11,414 bases of DNA from positions 1 through 11,414 of the forward strand of contig DFBQ01000238.1 in assembly GCA_002367355.1 (NCBI GenBank). Reading direction: 5' to 3'. Below, one piece after another: positions 6,505 through 11,414 of the stretch. How positions within the stretch are numbered: position 1 is the first letter of the stretch; every line of letters starts with the position of its first letter. Both the position numbers and the translations under genes were made by a program. Origin of the DNA: Deltaproteobacteria bacterium UBA3076 (GTDB taxonomy: Bacteria; Desulfobacterota; Dissulfuribacteria; Dissulfuribacterales; UBA3076). A model generated the notes under the pieces. That model was given only the letters and a program-made list of their open reading frames with translations, was not told the DNA's origin and searched no databases.

Positions 6505-9500
6505 CTATCCCTCTCCCATATGCCTGATAAGGGCATCCACTGCTCTCTCAAGGCCTATGGCCCGTGATCCCTTCACTATTATGGTTGCCGGAGATGGCAT
6601 GCTGCCCGGAGCGGCTGATTCTATCCAGGAAAGCAAATTCTCCGTGTTGGGGAAGATACGAATAGCCTTTTGCGAAATACCAGCCTTTTGGGCAGTTTTG
6701 GAAACAGCATCCGCAAACTCGCCTACGAAGATCAGAAGATCAACCCCCGTATCGGCTGAAAGTCGTCCAAGATCCTGATGGAAGTCGTAGGCGGCATCTC
6801 CGAGTTCCAGCATGTCTCCCAGGATCGCTATCTTTTTTTCGCCTTTGCTCCAAAGATCGAGGGTCTCAAGAGCCGCTCTCATAGAGCCTGGGTTTGCATT
6901 ATAAGAATCGTCTATCAGCCTCCATTTAGGTCCAAGATTTTTCAGAAAAAGGCGGCCTGGAACTGGTTTTACTTCCTCCAGCCCTTGCTTGATCCGGGCC
7001 GGTGTCAGCCCCACTGCATAGCCGGTAGCTGCGGCTGCAACGGCATTTTGTACGTTCGCTCTTCCTATAAGGGGAAGATCAACAGAGAGTCTGCTTCCGG
7101 CAATATCCAGATCCAGCAGAGTGCCATGCTCGCCCGGGGTCCAGGACAGGCAGGTGATTGCAATTTTGAATTGGGGATTAGGTGCCAGAGAATAGCCCAC
7201 TATCCGGCACTTTAGATCTTTGGCTCCTTCGGTCACCAGGGGGTCGTCAAGATTCACCACTGCCACACCTGTTTGGGGAAGAGCTCTCCAGAGTTCCCAT
7301 TTTTCCCTGGCTACTTGCTTTATGTCCCCCAGGCCGACAAGGTGGGCAGGCTGTATGGTAGTAATAAGTCCCACTTGTGGCTTGGCAATTTCACACAGCC
7401 GGGGTATTTCTCCCGGTTGGTTCGTTCCCATTTCCAGTACTGCCCAGGAATCATCGGATTTGGCCGAAAGCAGGCTGAGCGGGAGTCCGATAAGGTTGTT
7501 AAAATTCCCAGGGGTTTTAGCCACTTTCCATTTTTTTCCCATGATCGAGAAAATCAGTTCTTTTGTAGTGGTCTTGCCGCAACTGCCCGTAATGCCGACC
7601 ACCTTGATTCCAAGGTGTTCCCTATACCATGCTGCGAAATCTCCCAGGGCCTTTAACACATCTTGGACTTGTAACAGGATAGGACAGGATCGAGGGCTTA
7701 AAGTCAAAGCTCGAAAGTCAAAGGTCGAACTGACTACTGCGCCGATGGCCCCCTTTTTTATAGCGTCAAGGACAAAATCATGACCGTTGAAATGATCCCC
7801 TGAAAGTGCCCAGAATATATTTCCTTTTCTTACTGATCTGGAATCTGTTGATATGCCATGGATTGCTGTATCCGGGTCACCCGAAAGGACCCTGGCTCCA
7901 ATAGCCCTTGCCACCCGAGAAGCCTTTAATCGAAGTCCATGATCCCCAAAACTCTCTAACTTCGACTCTCTACCTTCTACCTTTAACCTTCTACCTTTAA
8001 CCTTTGCCCCAAAGGCCTCTTTCAATATTTCCCTATCATCAAAGGCAAGTCGTTCGTTGCCGATTATCTGGTAGGTTTCGTGGCCCTTCCCGGCTACGAG
8101 CAGACAGGCGCCAGGCTGCGCTTTTTCTGCTGCCCATAAGATAGCGTCCCTTCTGTCTGGAATTACCTTCACTTCAGCTTTGGTTGCGGGGTGACAGGGA
8201 GGGAGGTCTCTGAGGCCGCTCAACATCTGATCGAGTATGGCAAGAGGATCTTCAGTGCGTGGATTGTCCGATGTCAGCACAACAATATCTGCCAGTGAAG
8301 CAGATGCCTGCGCCATGAGAGGACGCTTACCCCGGTCTCTGTCTCCTCCACAGCCGACTACGCAAATCAGAGGCTTGGACACTAATCGAATAAGGCTGTT
8401 CAGGACACTTTCAAGGGCGTCAGGAGTGTGGGCATAGTCTACAAGGGCGGTCACTCCCCGGGGAGTATGCACAGGATCGAGTCTTCCCGGGATACGCGTT
8501 ATGGTTTCTATACCGGTCTGAATATGGTCTGGATCTATCCCGATGGTGATTGAAGCCGCTACTGCTGCAAGGATATTGTATAGATTGTGCAAACCTATAA
8601 GCTTGGATTTGATGGAAACAGGCCCTTTGGGCGTGGCAAGCTTACCTGTTATTCCATCAATATTAATGGACTGGAACTCAGGTCTTACCTCGGCCTCAGG
8701 ACTGAGACCATAACTGATCTTTTTCCTTTTTACTATCTCCCATAGGCGCCTTCCATACAAGTCATCAATGTTGATAATTGCCGTATCAGAGGGATACTCC
8801 AAAAACAATTTTACCTTGGCCTGGAAGTATTGCTCCATGTCTTGATGGTAATCCAGGTGATCGCGGCCCAGATTGGTAAAAACAGACGCTGCGAAACTAC
8901 ATCCCGAGATCCTCTGCTGGTCAAGGGCGTGGGAAGATACCTCTAAGGCCACTGCCTTTGCCCCTTGCTCCGACATGTTGGCCAGGATCTCCTGCAGTTT
9001 TATGGCATCGGGGGTAGTGAGTTCAGAAGGTACCTCCATGCCACAATGTCTCTGGTTTATAGTCCCGATTACACCAGGATTCAGTCCGGCTTTGCTGAAA
9101 ATGCCTTCCAGGAGGTATGTGATCGTAGTCTTACCATTAGTGCCTGTAATGGCTATAAGGGCCATTTTTTCACTGGGATTTCCATAAAAGGCACTCGCCA
9201 GAAGACCGGTTGAAAGCCTTGGGTCGTCCACTCCTATAACAGGAAGTGCTCCAGGAACGGTCTTGACGTAACGATGGACATCTTGGCTTGGCATTAACAG
9301 GGCAGAGGCTCCTTTCTCCACGGCATCATTGATAAATTGTCTTCCATCAAATTCCGTGCCGGGAATTGCAACAAATATGTATCCCTGTTTTACCTGTCTG
9401 GAGTCTGCAGATATGCCCCTGATTTTTACGTCATCCAGCTCAGGTGATATAGAAACAGCAGGTCTCAGCGCTTCTAACATATCCCGCAATGTCCTTTCGT

Positions 9501-9519
9501 TCCGTGTATTACCAAACAT
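6505..9519 (-). CDS. murE-murF: MurE-MurF fusion: tripeptide and pentapeptide Mur ligases in one chain
   Basis: One uninterrupted frame of about 1,004 codons carries two Mur ligases; positions below count from GTG 9522. MurE (about 1-505) adds diaminopimelate: [13 protein letters not shown] (125-137), TTPDAIKL (169-176), EVSSHAL (194-200), [12 protein letters not shown] (215-226), the carbamylated-lysine candidate K236, DNPRTEDP (419-426, the meso-DAP signature) and AGKGHETYQ (477-485). MurF (about 535-1005) adds D-Ala-D-Ala: [18 protein letters not shown] (556-573), [12 protein letters not shown] (644-655), [11 protein letters not shown] (672-682), [10 protein letters not shown] (697-706), [14 protein letters not shown] (872-885) and ILGDMLELG (900-908). 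The linker (about 504-530) is a translated 14-bp repeat, and another repeat adds [13 protein letters not shown] to the MurF N-domain. ATG at 9519 overlaps the ftsI TGA by one base; GTG at 9522 is equally possible. An in-frame GTG at 7914 could still start a separate MurF. Confidence 0.94.
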   Translation of the reverse strand: MFGNTRNERTLRDMLEALRPAVSISPELDDVKIRGISADSRQVKQGYIFVAIPGTEFDGRQFINDAVEKGASALLMPSQDVHRYVKTVPGALPVIGVDDPRLSTGLLASAFYGNPSEKMALIAITGTNGKTTITYLLEGIFSKAGLNPGVIGTINQRHCGMEVPSELTTPDAIKLQEILANMSEQGAKAVALEVSSHALDQQRISGCSFAASVFTNLGRDHLDYHQDMEQYFQAKVKLFLEYPSDTAIINIDDLYGRRLWEIVKRKKISYGLSPEAEVRPEFQSINIDGITGKLATPKGPVSIKSKLIGLHNLYNILAAVAASITIGIDPDHIQTGIETITRIPGRLDPVHTPRGVTALVDYAHTPDALESVLNSLIRLVSKPLICVVGCGGDRDRGKRPLMAQASASLADIVVLTSDNPRTEDPLAILDQMLSGLRDLPPCHPATKAEVKVIPDRRDAILWAAEKAQPGACLLVAGKGHETYQIIGNERLAFDDREILKEAFGAKVKGRRLKVEGRESKLESFGDHGLRLKASRVARAIGARVLSGDPDTAIHGISTDSRSVRKGNIFWALSGDHFNGHDFVLDAIKKGAIGAVVSSTFDFRALTLSPRSCPILLQVQDVLKALGDFAAWYREHLGIKVVGITGSCGKTTTKELIFSIMGKKWKVAKTPGNFNNLIGLPLSLLSAKSDDSWAVLEMGTNQPGEIPRLCEIAKPQVGLITTIQPAHLVGLGDIKQVAREKWELWRALPQTGVAVVNLDDPLVTEGAKDLKCRIVGYSLAPNPQFKIAITCLSWTPGEHGTLLDLDIAGSRLSVDLPLIGRANVQNAVAAAATGYAVGLTPARIKQGLEEVKPVPGRLFLKNLGPKWRLIDDSYNANPGSMRAALETLDLWSKGEKKIAILGDMLELGDAAYDFHQDLGRLSADTGVDLLIFVGEFADAVSKTAQKAGISQKAIRIFPNTENLLSWIESAAPGSMPSPATIIVKGSRAIGLERAVDALIRHMGEG
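7700..7727. repeat. 14-bp tandem repeat inside the MurF part
   Basis: AAAGTCAAAGCTCG (7700-7713) is directly followed by AAAGTCAAAGGTCG (7714-7727), differing at one base. On the coding strand it encodes part of the [13 protein letters not shown] segment (about residues 600-612 of the fusion). In MurF this place normally has a short loop between the GAIGAVV strand and the ILLQV strand. Confidence 0.8.
7951..8006. repeat. 14-bp tandem repeat forming the MurE-MurF linker
   Basis: Four 14-base units run in phase from 7951: ACTCTCTAACTTCG, ACTCTCTACCTTCT, ACCTTTAACCTTCT and ACCTTTAACCTTTG. Within them TTCTACCTTTAACC is perfectly repeated at 7975-7988 and 7989-8002. Translated, it gives the charged linker [19 protein letters not shown] between the last MurE and first MurF elements. 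The array lies where the murE stop and murF start would be. Confidence 0.9.
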
Positions 9520-11276
9520 CACTTGCAGGTTATACTGCAGACCTTCACACCATTAAGAGGCGTTCCTGATCTTGGTTTCTGTGCGATCACAGTCCCTACA
9601 CCTTTGAGTTTGGTAGAAATGCCTATGGATTGCAGAATGTCCAAGGCCTGTCTTATGGATTTTCCCTTAAGATTTGGCATCCTGGAGAGTTCTTTTTTGG
9701 TCTTTTGGTTTTTCACCGTTCGCCATTCGTCTTTCAATGGCATCTGTGCCGCCTGTTTTGCTACTATTAGTGCTCGCCCTAAAGTGCCCCGACGTTCACG
9801 AGGATCAATTTTTACGCCGTTGAGCAAAACAATATAACTTACTTTAGGTGATTTTTCGGGCCAGAATCCCAGGGCAGTGACCTGGGCTGGAAATTGAGTA
9901 GATATTTGCTCAGACTGTTCATCCCACCTAATGCTCGCAAGAGAAGGTCCTCCTCTGACCGCGAGGTTTTCCCGTGATCTGAGCATAAGCTCTTCTGTTA
10001 ACCAGGGGATTTTGGCCTGCCTTTGATCCTTCACAGAAGACCCGGATGTCAGGAATTCTTTAGGACTTTGTAGGGCCACGTGTGGTGTCACCAATATATT
10101 CCCATTTATCAGGGCAGAGAAGGCCCTGAGAATCTGGATCGGACTAGCTGTGATACCCCGGTGCAAGAAACAATTATGTGACCTCGGCATGGCTGAAGAC
10201 AGGCTGCCCTGGCCTTCACCAGGAAGGTCAATACCTGTAAACTGACCAAACCCAAGACTCCAGAGATCCCTTGACAGGTCGTCATAAGAGATAAGATCCT
10301 TCAGCTCCTGTTCAGCCCAGGGACTCCACAGGACCAGACCTTTACCCAAAGTCTCCCATTTCCACTTGTGGGCCATTTCGTTCAAAGACCGGATTTTTGA
10401 TTTTGGCAGCTTACTTTGTTCAAACATCCGGTTTAAAAGAGGCGCAAGGACCATCAGGTCAACATTATCTTGCAGAGAGTGATTTGTAATATTCGTCGCA
10501 GGTAGTTCCCAAAAACGTTCCGGGTCCCAGGAAGGCTTGCTGGCTAAGGCAAGGATCTCACCGTTTTTAACACTCATTATAACAAGACAGCCTTTATCGG
10601 CCTTAAGTCTTTTTATCTGACTGCCAAGTACTTTTTCCGCTGATGACTGAATATTTTTTTCAAGGGTAAGCGTAAGCTCCCGTCCACCTGCGTGAATTTG
10701 TGGCACATTAGTATGGCTTAAAAGGCTGTCATATGTGTATTCAATTCCCTCAAGGCCCCTGCCGTCTTGATCGACAAACCCCAAAACCGGAGAGGCCAGT
10801 GAACCGCAAGGATATACCCTTTTATATTTTTCCAGTATTTCTATTCCCTTAAGCCGCATGTCTTTGAGCTTCAGGCCTTGTTCTACGGAAATGCCGTCCT
10901 TTAGACATAAAACACCATGTTCCTCTGACAGCAGTTTTGCCACGGCATGAGGATCAAGGTCAAGAATTTCTGATATCCGTGGTGCCCAACCATCAACTTG
11001 CGGCAACTTGGAAGGCCTTGCTAAGGCAGAGATTGTCTTTTGGCTTACGGCGAATATCGCTCCTGTCCTGTCAAGAATTATGCCCCTGTACAGAGGGCTT
11101 TGCCGGGAATAGTAGTCACGGCTCCGTTGTTGAGAAAGCCTGGACGAATCAATGTCATCTTCGCTATTGACATTGTTGCTCTGCCAAAAGCAACCAACAA
11201 ACGATGTGGCAATGATCACAAGACCTGCCAAGCCGAAAAGGAACAAAATTCTCTTATCTTTATAAGGAAAACTCAT
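9519..11276 (-). CDS. ftsI: FtsI-family penicillin-binding protein with degenerate active site and PASTA domain
   Basis: By position and architecture this is the septal class B penicillin-binding protein. It has a short cytoplasmic start, one membrane segment (about 9-31), and a dimerisation domain with RGIILDRTGAIFAVS (64-78) and YPCGSLASPVLGFVDQDGRGLEGIEY (155-180). Transpeptidase landmarks follow: LTLTLEKNIQ (201-210), MSVKNGEILALASKPSWDPERF (234-255), GFGQFTGIDLPGE (342-354) and GITASPIQI (374-382). A PASTA domain ends the protein (about 531-585). The length, 585, is normal. However, the catalytic SxxK site aligns with VLAP (276-279), no SxN precedes GFGQFTG at the usual distance, and no KTG lies between the TASP motif and TALGFWPEKSP (467-477). 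It therefore looks unable to acylate, acting perhaps as scaffold. The frame is intact over 585 codons, arguing against a decaying pseudogene. ATG at 11276 has only a weak GAGAT upstream. Its TGA overlaps the murE-murF start. Confidence 0.88.
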   Translation of the reverse strand: MSFPYKDKRILFLFGLAGLVIIATSFVGCFWQSNNVNSEDDIDSSRLSQQRSRDYYSRQSPLYRGIILDRTGAIFAVSQKTISALARPSKLPQVDGWAPRISEILDLDPHAVAKLLSEEHGVLCLKDGISVEQGLKLKDMRLKGIEILEKYKRVYPCGSLASPVLGFVDQDGRGLEGIEYTYDSLLSHTNVPQIHAGGRELTLTLEKNIQSSAEKVLGSQIKRLKADKGCLVIMSVKNGEILALASKPSWDPERFWELPATNITNHSLQDNVDLMVLAPLLNRMFEQSKLPKSKIRSLNEMAHKWKWETLGKGLVLWSPWAEQELKDLISYDDLSRDLWSLGFGQFTGIDLPGEGQGSLSSAMPRSHNCFLHRGITASPIQILRAFSALINGNILVTPHVALQSPKEFLTSGSSVKDQRQAKIPWLTEELMLRSRENLAVRGGPSLASIRWDEQSEQISTQFPAQVTALGFWPEKSPKVSYIVLLNGVKIDPRERRGTLGRALIVAKQAAQMPLKDEWRTVKNQKTKKELSRMPNLKGKSIRQALDILQSIGISTKLKGVGTVIAQKPRSGTPLNGVKVCSITCK

Positions 11277-11290
11277 TCTGATCTCTATCA

Positions 11291-11326
11291 GTTTAAGCGA
11301 TTAGCTGTTAGCCATTAGCGTTTAGC
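11291..11326. repeat. 7-bp tandem repeat upstream of ftsI
   Basis: TTAGC recurs every 7 bases in four units, GATTAGC, TGTTAGC, CATTAGC and GTTTAGC (11299-11326), preceded by a looser GTTTAAGC copy. It ends about 15 bases before the ftsI start, in non-coding DNA. It is a third sequence class beside the 8-bp and 14-bp arrays. Confidence 0.8.
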
Positions 11327-11362
11327 TTTGAAAAATCCGGGCATTACGTTAATTAGAAATAA

Positions 11363-11375
11363 CACCCAATGGGTG
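11363..11375. repeat. Palindrome CACCCAATGGGTG upstream of ftsI
   Basis: Six-base arms CACCCA and TGGGTG face each other across one central base, about 87 bases before the ftsI start. It could be an operator, part of a dispersed palindromic element, or chance. No flanking feature decides between these. Confidence 0.4.
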
Positions 11376-11414
11376 AAAGTTTGTAATAGTAAAACATCCT
11401 GCTTGTCAGGGCGG

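Larger units (their letters stand above)
11277..11414. other. Region upstream of ftsI without a recognisable gene
   Basis: These 138 bases hold the 7-bp repeat at 11291-11326, the palindrome at 11363-11375, and a small inverted repeat CCTG/CAGG (11398-11401 and 11407-11410, loop of 5). A minus-strand frame is open from the window edge for 32 codons and ends in TAA within the repeat, but it resembles nothing I know. ftsL, usually directly before ftsI, is not recognisable here. No convincing -35/-10 pair was found on the minus strand. Confidence 0.5.

Noticed and set aside
7220..7783. Plus-strand open frame of 187 codons opposite the MurF part
   Set aside because: It is the longest antisense frame, but its sequence shows no domain pattern and the minus strand is a confirmed Mur ligase.
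10018..10041. Literal S-S-V-K in FtsI (residues 413-416) as a possible SxxK motif
   Set aside because: It lies far after the GITASPIQI landmark, whereas the catalytic serine must precede GFGQFTG; it cannot be the fold-equivalent site.
10380..10388. Literal S-L-N triplet in FtsI (residues 298-300) as a possible SxN motif
   Set aside because: It lies more than 40 residues before GFGQFTG, whereas the true SxN is normally about 25 before, and only about 20 residues after the SxxK position.
9519..11276. ftsI as a pseudogene
   Set aside because: The frame is open over the full family length with conserved anchor, dimerisation and PASTA parts and coupled overlap with the next gene, so selection on the protein seems likely.
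11391..11410. Rho-independent terminator upstream of ftsI
   Set aside because: The CCTG/CAGG stem is only four pairs and the following T-run is short and broken, so it is too weak to call.

Overview
The window is one continuous minus-strand division and cell wall (dcw) cluster. Read in transcription order, from high to low coordinates, it runs ftsI, a fused murE-murF, mraY, murD, murG, murC, murB, then the 5' part of ftsQ, which is cut by the window edge. The genes overlap or nearly touch, so they look like one operon. Every plus-strand open frame is an antisense shadow of these genes. No tRNA, rRNA, CRISPR array, transposase or clear terminator was seen, and no gene-free stretch exceeds about 140 bases.

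The organism is a diderm bacterium with meso-diaminopimelate peptidoglycan: MurE carries the DNPR signature and FtsQ has a POTRA domain. A PASTA domain at the C-terminus of FtsI, intermediate base composition and the gene order fit a member of the former Deltaproteobacteria (Desulfobacterota and relatives). This is an inference from style, not a firm placement.

The Mur enzymes form the cytoplasmic pathway. MurB finishes UDP-MurNAc; MurC, MurD, MurE and MurF build the pentapeptide; MraY and MurG make lipid I and lipid II. FtsQ and FtsI belong to the divisome. The Mur, MraY and MurG proteins keep their motifs and look functional.

Three things are unusual. First, the FtsI-family protein keeps its membrane anchor, dimerisation domain, transpeptidase fold landmarks and PASTA domain, but lacks recognisable SxxK, SxN and KTG motifs at the expected places, so it looks like a pseudo-transpeptidase. 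Second, ftsW, normally between murD and murG, is absent; only 66 bases lie there, partly made of short tandem repeats. Third, short-period degenerate tandem repeats (8-bp, 14-bp and 7-bp classes) sit at gene junctions and inside genes. They encode extra peptides in MurG and MurF, form the linker that fuses MurE to MurF, and supply the stop codon of murD and the start region of murD.

The 138 bases upstream of ftsI contain a 7-bp repeat, a palindrome and a small stem, but no recognisable ftsL.
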